Below are positions 17,418 through 25,666 of a DNA stretch of 64,000 bases, piece by piece. Numbering within the stretch: position 1 is the stretch's first letter; every line of letters starts with the position of its first letter. Made by a program: the position numbers and the translations under genes. Location of the stretch: contig NZ_JAUSXF010000001.1 in assembly GCF_030816475.1 (NCBI RefSeq), positions 4,154,001 through 4,218,000 of the forward strand, given 5' to 3'. The notes below the pieces were generated by a model, which searched no databases, was not told where the DNA came from, and worked only from the letters and a program-made list of their open reading frames with translations. The DNA comes from Arthrobacter pascens. GTDB taxonomy: Bacteria > Actinomycetota > Actinomycetes > Actinomycetales > Micrococcaceae.

Positions 17418-18041
17418 TCAGCCGGCGAATTCGTTGACGCCGAGGGCAAAGTCCCAGTGGCCGACCCCGTTGCCGGCGAGGCCCACCGTGACCAGGCCCA
17501 TTCCTTCCAGCCAGTGGGCCATTTTCAGACCGCCGACGTCCAGCGGGCGCAGCCCTAGGCTTTCCGTGAACGCCGCCACGTGCGCCTTGGCTTGCGCATT
17601 ATCGCCCGCGATAAGGACGTTGGGCCGGCCCTTCTCCAGGACATTACGGAAGATGGTGTTGAATGCCTTCACCACGCTGGCGCTGGCCGGGGCTATCTTG
17701 GCGACTTCCTGCGCGATCGAGGTCTCCCCGTTGTGGGCCAGTCCGTCGAACGTAGCGTTGAAAGGGTTGCTGATGTCGATGATGACCTTGCCTGCGAGGG
17801 CGTCACCGTACTCTGCGACGACCGGAACGACGCCGTCGTACAACAGGGCCGTGATGACCATGCTGCCGGCCGGGACTGCTCCCCACGTGCCCGCCGTCGT
17901 GCCGCCGCCCAGAGTCTTGGCCAGGTGATCGGCCTTGGACTCGTCGCGTCCCATGACTTCGACAGTATTGCCGCCTGCCACTGCCAGGGTGCCGATTGTG
18001 CGGGCCATGTTTCCGGTGCCAATGAGGGTAATGGTGCTCAT
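17418..18041 (-). CDS. NADPH-dependent F420 reductase-like oxidoreductase
   Basis: A 207-residue protein of the F420-dependent NADP oxidoreductase family. It begins with a Rossmann motif (ITLIGTGNMARTIGTLAVAGG) and contains KVIIDISNPFNATFDGL and VVKAFNTIFRNVL. ATG 18041 was chosen because the Rossmann motif starts four residues later; the frame stays open far upstream through the SDR gene in another reading and that part is spurious. It is the second gene of a leftward pair after the SDR gene, 110 bp apart. In actinobacteria this family often uses NADP alone, so use of F420 is not certain. Confidence 0.88.
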   Translation of the reverse strand: MSTITLIGTGNMARTIGTLAVAGGNTVEVMGRDESKADHLAKTLGGGTTAGTWGAVPAGSMVITALLYDGVVPVVAEYGDALAGKVIIDISNPFNATFDGLAHNGETSIAQEVAKIAPASASVVKAFNTIFRNVLEKGRPNVLIAGDNAQAKAHVAAFTESLGLRPLDVGGLKMAHWLEGMGLVTVGLAGNGVGHWDFALGVNEFAG

Positions 18042-18151
18042 GAGTTGTGCTCTTTTCTTGTTCTCGAGGTGTCGCTTTGTCTTGTTGGAGATCAGTTCGT
18101 TGTGGCGACCGGAGCTGCGAGGGTTTGCCCGTGGGATTCCTGGTGTGTGGT

Positions 18152-18886
18152 TCAGAGTGCGGTGGTGCCGCCGTCTGCCACCAGTTCCAGGCCGTTGACG
18201 TAGCTGGAGTCGTCGGAAGCGAGGAACAGGGCGACTGAGGCGATTTCTTCTGGGCGGCCCATCGTTCCGCGGGGAATGAGGGACTCGAATGCGGCCTTGG
18301 TTGCGTCGTCGAAAAGTTCTGCCTGTTTCGCAGTGGCGACCTGGCCGGGGGTCAGGACGTTGACCCTGATTTTGCGGTCGCGCAGTTCGTTGAGCCAGAC
18401 GCGGGCCCAGGCTTGCTGGACAGCTTTGCTTCCCGCGTAGAGGCTCCAGCCGGGGAATGCGCCGAGGGAGGCGTTGGATCCGGTCATGAAGATCGAGCCG
18501 TTGTCGTTGATCAGCGGCAAGGCCTTCTGGACCGTGAACAGGGTGCCGCGCGCGTTGAGTGAGAAGGCGCGGTGGAACTGTTCCTCGGTGATCTCGCCGA
18601 GGGCGGCGGGTTCGCCCATCCCGGCGCTGGCCCACAGGACATCGATCGAACCCTTCTCCCGTTTGACGGTGTCGTACAAGCGGTCCAGATCGTCCAGGTC
18701 GGCCGCGTCACCTTGGACGGCGGTGACGTTGCGGCCGATCAGTTTGACGGCGTCATCCAGTGCTTCCTGCCGCCGGGCCTGGATGAAGACGTGCGCTCCT
18801 TCTTCGACGAACACTTTTGCGCCTGCCAGTGCCATGCCGGTGGATCCGCCGGTTATCACCGCGACCTTGCCATCAAGCTTTCCCAT
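18152..18886 (-). CDS. Short-chain dehydrogenase/reductase
   Basis: A 244-residue cytosolic SDR. The nucleotide motif is TGGSTGMA (an altered TGxxxGxG, with Ala at the last Gly). The catalytic Ser is in FMTGSNASLG and the Tyr/Lys pair in LYAGSKAVQQ; the tail SYVNGLELVADGGT is typical. ATG 18886 has TGGAGC just upstream. It is divergent from the TetR gene at 19014, with two GTTAAGTACACC sites between, so it is the likely target of that repressor. The substrate is a small carbonyl or alcohol. Confidence 0.92.
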   Translation of the reverse strand: MGKLDGKVAVITGGSTGMALAGAKVFVEEGAHVFIQARRQEALDDAVKLIGRNVTAVQGDAADLDDLDRLYDTVKREKGSIDVLWASAGMGEPAALGEITEEQFHRAFSLNARGTLFTVQKALPLINDNGSIFMTGSNASLGAFPGWSLYAGSKAVQQAWARVWLNELRDRKIRVNVLTPGQVATAKQAELFDDATKAAFESLIPRGTMGRPEEIASVALFLASDDSSYVNGLELVADGGTTAL

Positions 18887-18913
18887 GAATGCTCCATTCA
18901 TATGCCGTGTCGA

Positions 18914-18981
18914 CGTTAAGTACACCGATCTGAGTGCTTAACGTATCCATGTGGTTGGGCCGGGCGCAAGTTAAGTACACC
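18914..18981. promoter_or_regulatory. TetR-type operator sites in divergent intergenic region
   Basis: GTTAAGTACACC occurs twice (18915-18926 and 18970-18981). The first copy forms an imperfect inverted repeat with GTGCTTAACG (18934-18943) over CGTTAAGTAC (18914-18923). The sites lie between the SDR and TetR starts, as expected for mutual control. Confidence 0.65.
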
Positions 18982-19013
18982 AAGCCGTACCCTTTACGGG
19001 ATAAGCTGGTTGT

Positions 19014-19661
19014 ATGACGGAGTTGAAGAAGGGACCGCGGGGTCTGCGCCGCGGTAGGGGCGCACGGGAGCGCATCATTAGCGCATCACAACAACTGTTC
19101 CGCGATCAAGGCATCAACTGCACCGGCATGGACCAGCTCTGCGCGTCGGCTGAGGTGTCCAAACGCACGCTCTACCAGCACTTCGCCGGCAAGGACGATC
19201 TGATCGCCGAATGCCTCCGCCAATTCGATCCCGACATCCTGCCCGAGGTCTTCGACCGCACCGACCTCACACCCCGCGAACGACTCCTCGCCATCTTCGA
19301 CATCCACGCGCCCCTGTGCCCATTCATCGCGGCTGCCGTCGAAATCCCCGACCCTGACCACCCGGCACGCGCCTACGCCCGCAACTACAAAAGAGATTTT
19401 GCCGCCCGGCTCACCGACACCGCCCGCGAGGCCGGCGCCACCAACCCCGAACAGCTCGGCGAGCAACTGGCGCTGCTCCTGGACGGCGCCTCGGCCCGGA
19501 GCCGGGTCCTCAACACCGACACCTTCGCCACCGCTGCCGCCATCGCAGTCATCCTCATAGACAACGCCACCCCCAGGACAATGGCACCGGCCGGCGCAAG
19601 CGCTGTCGAACACCCTCCTGGCCAGGGCCACGTCCTTGAACACATCACGGGGCAGATGTGA
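19014..19661 (+). CDS. TetR-family transcriptional regulator
   Basis: A 215-residue repressor. The N-terminal helix-turn-helix is clear: ERIISASQQLFRDQGINCTG, then SAEVSKRTLYQHFAGKDDLI. The ligand-binding half is helical and shows little identity to named members. ATG 19014 is used; no strong ribosome site precedes it. It is divergent from the SDR/F420-like reductase pair and probably represses them through GTTAAGTAC sites in the shared 127-bp region. The last about 30 residues are Pro/Gly-rich and may be disordered. Confidence 0.9.
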   Translation: MTELKKGPRGLRRGRGARERIISASQQLFRDQGINCTGMDQLCASAEVSKRTLYQHFAGKDDLIAECLRQFDPDILPEVFDRTDLTPRERLLAIFDIHAPLCPFIAAAVEIPDPDHPARAYARNYKRDFAARLTDTAREAGATNPEQLGEQLALLLDGASARSRVLNTDTFATAAAIAVILIDNATPRTMAPAGASAVEHPPGQGHVLEHITGQM

Positions 19662-19690
19662 TCCGAGAGCTACATCGGGCAGAATAACGC

Positions 19691-19867
19691 GTGAAAATCG
19701 CAGCGCCGGCTCGCACGGCGGCCTTCCCTCAGGGGTTGAGCGACAAGGGGTACGAGACGGCGGTCAGCCAGTCGAACCAAGGCGGCGGCGAATGGGAGAG
19801 CCCAACCAAGGACGCTGCCGCATTTCAGGAACCAGCTCAGCGCCGCCGGCAGACGGTGAGATCATGA
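19691..19867 (+). CDS. Possible small protein (58 residues)
   Basis: GTG 19691 opens a frame to TGA 19867, four bases before the ATG of the next gene. It encodes a hydrophilic, Gln/Ala-rich product with no motif. Third positions are GC-rich, as in real genes here, but there is no clear ribosome site. It is listed only as a possibility. Confidence 0.25.
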   Translation: MKIAAPARTAAFPQGLSDKGYETAVSQSNQGGGEWESPTKDAAAFQEPAQRRRQTVRS

Positions 19868-19871
19868 GGCC

Positions 19872-20336
19872 ATGACAAGCTTTCAACGGTTCCATGCGAA
19901 GTATGTAGGGCGCACCGGGGCGCCCGTCGGAGTCTTCGTGGCCGTGGACCACCTGCGCCGGGCAGGGCGGCTCAGTGAGAAAGAAATCATCTGCTACGCC
20001 CTTGCAGATGCGTGGTTCCAGCAGAACCTACCCAACCCGCCGTTCTACGTGGACGAGAATTCCATCGGCGCGGTCACCTGGTTCCGGGAGTCCTCTGACG
20101 ATATGACGGCCCGCCTTCAGCCGCTCCTGGCGATTCTGGATGCGAAGAGCGTCGTATGGGAGCAATCGTTTTCAACTGATCCCGGCCAGATCGTCTACCA
20201 AGACCCGTGGCAGGTCGGCGTCATCCCGTCATCACGGATGGCGATGACGCCTGTGCCCTACCCCGGGAAACTGGGACCAAGCGACTGGTTCGAAGTGCGC
20301 GACCGCTATCTTCAGTTCCACGGACCCGGATCGTAA
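19872..20336 (+). CDS. Hypothetical protein (154 residues)
   Basis: ATG 19872 follows a weak AGG. The product is a soluble alpha/beta-looking protein: VGVFVAVDHLRRAGRLSEKE, a central AWFQQNLPNPPFY and a C-terminal WFEVRDRYLQFHG. There is no signal peptide or membrane helix. Codon use is normal for the window. It could be a single-domain member of an uncharacterised actinobacterial family. The TetR gene upstream is on the same strand but 210 bp away, and a convergent MepB-like gene follows. Confidence 0.65.
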   Translation: MTSFQRFHAKYVGRTGAPVGVFVAVDHLRRAGRLSEKEIICYALADAWFQQNLPNPPFYVDENSIGAVTWFRESSDDMTARLQPLLAILDAKSVVWEQSFSTDPGQIVYQDPWQVGVIPSSRMAMTPVPYPGKLGPSDWFEVRDRYLQFHGPGS

Positions 20337-20451
20337 GGAAGATGTGGGCCTGTAGAGGGTTCGGCCAACGGGCACGACGAGGTGCCGTGATCGATCGGCC
20401 TATGGACGGTGTTGAAGTACGCGATCCTTTCCTTTTATGGTCCGCGATGCG

Positions 20452-20907
20452 CTACTCGGATTTAAGCTCGGTGAATGCATCCGCCTGCGCGCGCTGGGTG
20501 CGTAATGCTTGAGCATTCAGGTTGGTGGACCAGGCGGGATAAAGGCGGAAACCGCGCTTGCCGGGATGCAGTTCGGAGCTGACGTATCCGAGCGAGATCA
20601 GGTGCGCCGGGCTGAATTGGAAGACGCCGAACCGTTCGTGCTCCTCTACGAAGACGAGCAGTCCAGACATCGACTCGTCAGCCGTGAAGGGCCTGGTCGA
20701 TCCGCCCTCGTCGCGCTTCCAAACCGCGACAAAGGCGCCCTGCTTCGTCGGTGTGATCCGGGCGGTGCGGATTCGCCACTGCTCATTGCCGATTAGTGCG
20801 ACTCCAGATTCGTAGTCGCTGTTTTGCTCTTCAATCTGGATGACAGGCTGTGCATCGGCAGGAGCAGGCGCAAGGCCGATGAAGCGCTTGAGTGCGTGGA
20901 AGTTCAC
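20452..20907 (-). CDS. MepB-family protein
   Basis: A 151-residue protein resembling MepB of firmicutes and its actinobacterial relatives. The characteristic segments are EEQNSDYESGVALIGNEQWR, TPTKQGAFVAVWKRD, LLVFVEEHERFGVFQFSP and GKRGFRLYPAW. GTG 20907 fits the family N-terminus; the frame stays open to 21015 but the extra 36 residues do not resemble the family. MepB in Staphylococcus lies in a multidrug efflux operon, but its function is unknown. Here it stands alone beside an insertion scar. Confidence 0.8.
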   Translation of the reverse strand: MNFHALKRFIGLAPAPADAQPVIQIEEQNSDYESGVALIGNEQWRIRTARITPTKQGAFVAVWKRDEGGSTRPFTADESMSGLLVFVEEHERFGVFQFSPAHLISLGYVSSELHPGKRGFRLYPAWSTNLNAQALRTQRAQADAFTELKSE

Positions 20908-21094
20908 TCGGAAACTGTATGCGCTCAAGAATCCGGCTAATACCAGTCCGGTAAAGGATGGGCTATCGGGACTTGTCGCTCGGCCACAAAGCGCTGCGGA
21001 AAACGAGGCCATCACCGCTGCAACTCACCAGGAGTGGGTGCGCGGCGCCCAGCCCGTTCGGGTGTCTTAGAAGCTTTAGTTTTCTGGGGCGCCC

Positions 21095-21210
21095 CTAGGC
21101 CGTTTTGATCGAGTCCGGTTTGATCCTTATCAGGGTGGCGGAGAGGCTGGCGGCGGCGCGGTAGCTGCCGGGGAGCTTGTCGCAGCGCATCGCGATTCCG
21201 CGGCACACCT
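21095..21210 (-). pseudogene. IS5-family transposase C-terminal remnant
   Basis: Minus strand, one frame reads CRGIAMRCDKLPGSYRAAAS then LSATLIRIKPDSIKTA to a TAG at 21095. This is the conserved tail of IS5-type DDE transposases (RG-A-RYDKL---YRA). A stop lies just upstream of the fragment, so only the tail remains. It overlaps the 3' end of the HxlR gene in another frame, so the insertion has replaced the regulator's natural end. Confidence 0.75.
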
Positions 21211-21492
21211 AGGCCATTCCTCGTCGCCCCAACGTGCTAGCGCGACGATCGCCTCGCGCAAGGCGAGCCCGCGATCGGTCAGCGCGTAGGCCCGGGTGTT
21301 GTGCCGGAGGGGCAGGCGGGACAGTACGCCGGCGGCCTCGAGTTCGCGCAGGCGGGTCGCAAGCATGTTGGTCGGCACTCCGAGGTCGCGCTGCAGATCG
21401 CCGTAGCGCTGTGGCCCGTCGAGCAGCCGCTCCACGACGAGCAGGGCCCACCGCGCTCCGACGATGTCGAGGGCCGCGGCGAGGTTGCTCAC
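21130..21492 (-). CDS. HxlR-family regulator with 3' end replaced by IS remnant
   Basis: A 120-residue winged-helix regulator. ALDIVGARWALLVVERLLDG, YGDLQRDLGVPTNMLATRL and YALTDRGLALREAIVALARW are the expected HxlR segments. The start GTG 21492 overlaps the upstream VOC stop (GTGA), so the two are translationally coupled. After WGDEEWPR the sequence runs into the IS5 transposase remnant and ends in a low-complexity Ala/Pro tail not found in the family. The core DNA-binding domain is complete, so function may be retained. It probably controls its own operon through the palindrome at 21903-21919. Confidence 0.8.
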   Translation of the reverse strand: MSNLAAALDIVGARWALLVVERLLDGPQRYGDLQRDLGVPTNMLATRLRELEAAGVLSRLPLRHNTRAYALTDRGLALREAIVALARWGDEEWPRCAAESRCAATSSPAATAPPPASPPP

Positions 21493-21893
21493 GCGGTTGG
21501 ATCGGCGTCCGGCTTCATCCAAAACGGCGAGTAGTGGTAGCCGTCGGGGTCGTCGAATTGGCGCTGGTACATGAATGGGTAGTCGTCGGTGTCACCGATC
21601 CGCCCGCCGGCGGCACCGGCGCGTTCGATGAGCTCGTCGACCGCCTCGCGGCTGCCGAGGTCGAATGAGACCGTGACCTTCGAGGGGGTGTCGGGTCCGC
21701 CGACCAGCTCCTCGGCGCCGCCGACGCTCGCGTACATCTCGCGGCTGCCGAGCATGACGTACTGCTCGGGCGCGATCGCGAAGCATGACACGTTGTGATC
21801 GGACATCTTGGCGTTGAGGGTCCACCCGAGGGCGGTATAGAAGGCGGTGGCGCGCTCAACGTTCTCAACCGGGCAGGTGATGAAAAGGCTCAT
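21489..21893 (-). CDS. VOC-family (glyoxalase/bleomycin-resistance fold) protein
   Basis: A 134-residue single-domain VOC protein. It starts MSLFITCPVENVERATAFYT, a typical first beta-alpha module, and ends with DDYPFMYQRQFDDPDGYHYS, which carries the metal-site Glu/His-type positions. ATG 21893 fits; an upstream in-frame ATG at 21917 would lie within the operator. It is the first gene of a two-gene operon with the HxlR regulator. Such VOC-HxlR pairs usually respond to reactive electrophiles, but the substrate is not determinable here. Confidence 0.88.
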   Translation of the reverse strand: MSLFITCPVENVERATAFYTALGWTLNAKMSDHNVSCFAIAPEQYVMLGSREMYASVGGAEELVGGPDTPSKVTVSFDLGSREAVDELIERAGAAGGRIGDTDDYPFMYQRQFDDPDGYHYSPFWMKPDADPTA

Positions 21894-21902
21894 GCGGCCT
21901 AT

Positions 21903-21919
21903 ACTTGCAAAATGCAAGT
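21903..21919 (-). promoter_or_regulatory. Palindromic HxlR-type operator
   Basis: ACTTGCA-AAA-TGCAAGT is a perfect 7-bp inverted repeat with a 3-bp centre, 10 bp upstream of the VOC start. It is the probable autoregulatory site for the VOC-HxlR operon. Confidence 0.65.
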
Positions 21920-22112
21920 GTCACGTCAAGCCTCGGCCGCAATCCTACGAGAGTCACGTCAGCGCCAGTAAGCCGGTCGACCGGGAGCCGGAACACTCAA
22001 GGCCGAAACCCTCGAAGGCGAGGACTAGAGCGATGCCCCCTGCCTTCTTGGTTATCCATCACTCTCTTGGGCTGTGATCGTGGGCAATTGCTCGCGCGGG
22101 TAACGTGGCCAC

Positions 22113-22398
22113 ATGCCCAGCCTCAAACAGACTGCCGGATCCGTCGTCGGCTATCTTTTGGCCCATTGCCGCGCCACATTTCTTGCCAATGGCCCGGTTG
22201 CCTGGGTCGAAGAAATCATGGTTGCTGAGCGAGCACGCCGCAATGGCGTGGGACAGGCCTTAATGACTTGAGTCATGGGCGGAGTCGCAAGGCGATGCTT
22301 ATGTGTCATTGGCAAGCCGTCGTGCCGGTGACTTCTATCTTGCACTTGCCTATGAGGACGCAGCGATCTTCTTTAAGAAGGCGCTCCGGCATGAATAG
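22113..22398 (+). pseudogene. Frameshifted GNAT acetyltransferase
   Basis: The first frame encodes GSVVGYLLAHCRATFLANGP then VAWVEEIMVAERARRNGVGQ, the acetyl-CoA-binding core (R/Q-x-x-G-x-G/A). It stops at TGA about 22267. A shift to another frame restores the rest: AESQGDAYVSLASRRAGDFY and LALAYEDAAIFFKKALRH, ending at 22398. The N-terminal half of a normal GNAT is also missing. The gene is therefore broken twice. Confidence 0.75.
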
Positions 22399-22532
22399 AG
22401 AGACTAGGGCAAACAGCGGCCCTGTTTCAGGGAAGAACACTGCACGGCGATATGCTGGCTGGAGATGATTAAATTCGCTCGGCGGCAGGATGGCGGTAGC
22501 CCTGGCCCGACGCGGATCTTGAGGAGAGACAC

Positions 22533-23573
22533 TTGGGTACCATGGCGGAAGTTGCCCGTGCTGCTGGTGTTTCCAGGAGCACGGTGTCTTACGTTTTAAG
22601 CGGCACACGCCCAATTTCGGATGAGACTCGTCAAAAGGTCCTGCGGGCAATGACGGATCTTGATTACACTCCAAATGCCCTGGCGCAGGGGTTGGCCGGC
22701 AAACGCACGGGAATCATTGCCTTGATCTTTCCGATCGGTGAGGTTGGTTTCAACCTCACCGATTTCGAGTACATCCAAGCCGCTTCCGAGCAGGCACGCA
22801 GCGAAGGCTATCACCTACTGTTGTGGCCCTACAGCGTGAATGACGTCGAGGAGCTGCGGAAGGTCGTCAGCCAGGGAATCGTGGAGGGCGTGGTGCTGAT
22901 GGAGGTGCGAACCGTGGACGAGCGGGTGTCGTTCCTTCTGGACGCACATCTTCCCTTCACCACGATAGGCCGTACCGGAGGCCTCCAGTCACATCCTTTC
23001 GTTGATTCGGACTTTGAAGCCACCGGCAACATGGCTCTTGAGTATGTCCTTGGACTTGGACACACGGACGTGGCGTATCTGACGAGATCACAGGAAGAAC
23101 TGGATGCCGGTCACGGACCTGTCGTGAGAATGCAGGATGCTGTGCTGGCAGCCGCCGAGGCAAGGGGAGTCCGGATGCCCGTGTTCACCGTGTCCCCGAC
23201 ATTCAATGACGGCTGGAAGGCCTTTGAGAAGATCCGGGAAAGGTCACCCCGGGTAACCGCTTTTCTGACATTCAATGAGCCTGCCGTACCGGGTTTCGTC
23301 GCTGCAGCTGCTGAGCACGGGGTCCATATCCCGCGGGACATGTCGTTGGTAGGCCTGAACAGCAGCGATGACGGATCGCGGACGAGCCATCCCAATTTGA
23401 CCAGTTTTTCCCCAAACCACAGCGAGCTGGCCAAGCTGGCGGTCAGTTACTTGATCCGGCGCCTTCAAGGTGAGGATCCGGCAGCCTTCCAGAAGCTCTT
23501 AGAGCCTGAATTGACTGAACGGGGCAGCGCCGGCAGCGCACCCGCCTCACCCGGTTCGTCCCGCAACACCTGA
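22533..23573 (+). CDS. LacI-family transcriptional regulator
   Basis: A 346-residue repressor. The helix-turn-helix TMAEVARAAGVSRSTVSYVL is at the extreme N-terminus, followed by the hinge ALAQGLAGKRTGIIALIFP and a sugar-binding-like domain. TTG 22533 is the start, with GAGGAG 7 nt upstream; ATG 22542 would cut into the first helix. The next gene, a GPH/SLC45-type MFS porter, has a promoter with overlapping GCGCGTCGACG repeats immediately downstream of the -10 box, a likely target of this protein. Confidence 0.92.
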   Translation: MGTMAEVARAAGVSRSTVSYVLSGTRPISDETRQKVLRAMTDLDYTPNALAQGLAGKRTGIIALIFPIGEVGFNLTDFEYIQAASEQARSEGYHLLLWPYSVNDVEELRKVVSQGIVEGVVLMEVRTVDERVSFLLDAHLPFTTIGRTGGLQSHPFVDSDFEATGNMALEYVLGLGHTDVAYLTRSQEELDAGHGPVVRMQDAVLAAAEARGVRMPVFTVSPTFNDGWKAFEKIRERSPRVTAFLTFNEPAVPGFVAAAAEHGVHIPRDMSLVGLNSSDDGSRTSHPNLTSFSPNHSELAKLAVSYLIRRLQGEDPAAFQKLLEPELTERGSAGSAPASPGSSRNT

Positions 23574-23596
23574 TCCCTTCACAATTCGTGTGATCC

Positions 23597-23657
23597 TTGA
23601 CACTCCCTAGGATGATCCATAGTCTTTGTTGACGCGCGTCGACGAAGCGCGTCGACG
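23597..23657 (+). promoter_or_regulatory. Sigma-70-like promoter with operator repeats for the MFS gene
   Basis: TTGACA (23597-23602) and TAGTCT (23620-23625) are 17 bp apart. Just downstream, GCGCGTCGACG occurs twice (23634-23644 and 23647-23657); the first overlaps the perfect palindrome GACGCGCGTC (23631-23640). A repressor bound there would block promoter escape. The upstream LacI protein is the obvious candidate. Confidence 0.7.
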
Positions 23658-23724
23658 CTCGGGCACCGTTGCCCGTTTGGGTCCGGCGAATGGTCTCCGG
23701 CCCCTTGATGAGAAGGAAATGCCT

Positions 23725-25095
23725 ATGAGTTCGGCGAAGCAGTCCAGCATGCACCAAACGGCGATCCGGCAGAAGCCGCTGATGAACATGAAACAGATCC
23801 TCCTGATGAACGCCGGGTTCTTCGGGATCCAGTACAGCTTTGGAATGCAGCAGACAGCGATTAACCCGGTCTACGAGTTCCTTGGCGCCAGCCCCGCCGA
23901 TCTGCCCATCCTCAACCTCGCCGGGCCGATCACCGGCCTCTTGATCCAGCCCCTCATCGGTGCTCTCTCCGACCGAACCTGGAGCCCGCGATGGGGCCGC
24001 CGCAAGCCTTTCTTCCTGATCGGGGCCATCGGCTGCGCTCTCTGCCTGTTTCTGTTCCCGTTCGTGACCGCGGTATGGATGGCGGTGATGTTGCTCTGGC
24101 TGCTGGATGCCAGCAATAACACTGCGATGGAGCCTTATCGGGCCTTCATCGCCGACAAGCTTCCCCCCTCCCAGCTCGGTAAGGGCTTCCTGGCTCAGGC
24201 GTTCTTCACCGGCCTCGGCATCACCCTGGCCAACATCTCCCTGTTCGTCTTCCAGCAATTCATCGAAGGGGCCACCGAAGCCGGTATCCCGTATTGGGTG
24301 GTGGGCTCATTCATGCTTGGCGCCGTCTGCTCAATCGGCACCGTGCTCGTCTCGGTGCTGACGACGAAGGAGATCCCGCCAACCGAGGAGGAGCTCGCGG
24401 CACTGCGTGCCAAGAAGGGTGGCCTCCTTCCAGCGGTGAAGGAGATCGGCGAGGCGATCCGCGAGATGCCGACCCAGCTGCGCAAGCTGGCAGTCGTGTA
24501 CCTGTTCCAGTGGTACGGAATGGTCTGTTACTGGCAGTTCGTGGCTCTGTCCGTCGCCAAGTCAGTGTTCCCGGATGACCTGCAAGGCAAGGAGGACGCT
24601 GTCGCGTGGACCGGTCTGGTCAACGGCTGGTACAACATCATCACCTTTAGCGTCGCCTTCGCGCTGGTCGCTTTTGCGCGGCGTCGCGGCGCCAAGGTTG
24701 TCCACTGTGTGTGCCTGTTGCTGGCTGCCGCCGGGCTGATGATTTTCCCGTTCGTTGACAACAAGTTCTTGCTTTTCCTTCCGATCATCGGCCTCGGGAT
24801 CGCCTGGGCCTCCATCATGGGAGTGCCCTACATCATGGCCGTCCGAATGATCCCCTCAAGCCGGTATGGCGTCTACATGGGCATCATCAACATGATGATC
24901 GTGGTTCCGATGCTGATCCAGTCGGTGACCTTCGGCTGGATCTACGACCATCTGTTGGGAGCTAACCCTAACAACGCGATCGTGTTCGCTGGTGCGCTCC
25001 TCGGTCTGGCAGCGCTCACCATGCTGTGGATCAAGGAACCGCGGATCATTAGCGACGTCGACGACGTCACCCACATGCCGATTTCCGCGCACTGA
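23725..25095 (+). CDS. MFS glycoside transporter (GPH/SLC45-like)
   Basis: A 456-residue membrane protein with about 12 helices. The signature SDRTWSPRWGRRKPFFLIG after helix 2 is typical of sucrose/maltose proton symporters of the SLC45/GPH type. YSFGMQQTAINPVYEFLGA in helix 1 and TAMEPYRAFIADKLP are also characteristic. ATG 23725 has AAGGA at 7 nt; an ATG six bases earlier is too close to it. It follows the LacI gene and is followed 12 bp later by a universal stress gene, giving a small regulated unit for disaccharide uptake. No glycosidase is adjacent. Confidence 0.9.
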   Translation: MSSAKQSSMHQTAIRQKPLMNMKQILLMNAGFFGIQYSFGMQQTAINPVYEFLGASPADLPILNLAGPITGLLIQPLIGALSDRTWSPRWGRRKPFFLIGAIGCALCLFLFPFVTAVWMAVMLLWLLDASNNTAMEPYRAFIADKLPPSQLGKGFLAQAFFTGLGITLANISLFVFQQFIEGATEAGIPYWVVGSFMLGAVCSIGTVLVSVLTTKEIPPTEEELAALRAKKGGLLPAVKEIGEAIREMPTQLRKLAVVYLFQWYGMVCYWQFVALSVAKSVFPDDLQGKEDAVAWTGLVNGWYNIITFSVAFALVAFARRRGAKVVHCVCLLLAAAGLMIFPFVDNKFLLFLPIIGLGIAWASIMGVPYIMAVRMIPSSRYGVYMGIINMMIVVPMLIQSVTFGWIYDHLLGANPNNAIVFAGALLGLAALTMLWIKEPRIISDVDDVTHMPISAH

Positions 25096-25107
25096 GAGGG
25101 ACCTGAC

Positions 25108-25611
25108 ATGACCACTATGAAGGACTACCGTACGATCGTCGTCGGGACGGACGGATCCGGGCTCGCCGGACCTGTCGTCGCACGAGCCGCCTGGCTCGCA
25201 GTGCGGGACGACGCCGATCTAGTTATCGTCTGCGCATACGCCCGTGCTTCCCGTCGCGCAGAAGCCATGAACGTCCACACTATCGGCGGTGACCCACGCA
25301 GCGGGCAGGTCCTCGGACGTGAGGCAGCCTCGCTTGCCGTCGAGACCGCCATGGCCACAGCCAGAGACGAGGGGGCGACGGTTTCCGCCACTCTCCTCAT
25401 CGACGGTGAACCAGCCACTGCACTCATGGCCACCGCTCAAGAGCGGTCCGCGGACCTCATCGTCCTCGGGGCCATCCATGACCGCTCGCTCGCAGACCGG
25501 CTGCTCGGGACGGTGGCCACTGAGGTAACGAAGAGGGCAAACTGCGACGTGCTCATCGTCCGTCCGGCTGATGACGAAGGCGACCTGGAGGTCCCCGAGG
25601 ACACGCCCTAG
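25108..25611 (+). CDS. Universal stress protein (UspA family)
   Basis: A 167-residue single-domain Usp. It begins with the strand-helix module TIVVGTDGSGLAGPVVARAA and ends with DLIVLGAIHDRSLADRLLGT followed by ANCDVLIVRP; the conserved G-x2-G-type nucleotide loop is only partly kept. It starts 12 bp after the MFS stop with GAGAGGGA before ATG 25108, so the two are probably cotranscribed. A strong hairpin at 25631-25666 follows. A stress protein linked to a sugar porter is unusual, and the reason is unclear. Confidence 0.9.
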   Translation: MTTMKDYRTIVVGTDGSGLAGPVVARAAWLAVRDDADLVIVCAYARASRRAEAMNVHTIGGDPRSGQVLGREAASLAVETAMATARDEGATVSATLLIDGEPATALMATAQERSADLIVLGAIHDRSLADRLLGTVATEVTKRANCDVLIVRPADDEGDLEVPEDTP

Positions 25612-25630
25612 CGCTGGCGACGAGAAAGCC

Positions 25631-25666
25631 GAGGTCGCGGCCGCCCAGAGAGGCGGTCGCGGCCTC
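25631..25666 (+). terminator. Stem-loop after the Usp gene
   Basis: Arms 25631-25645 and 25652-25666 form a 15-bp stem with two G-U pairs around a 6-nt loop. It lies 20 bp after the Usp stop. No T-run follows, which is common in high-GC actinobacteria. Confidence 0.6.

Noticed and set aside
23631..23657. Considered as a short CRISPR-like or iterated repeat
   Set aside because: Only two 11-bp copies with 2 bp between; position after a -10 box fits an operator. No CRISPR array exists in the window.
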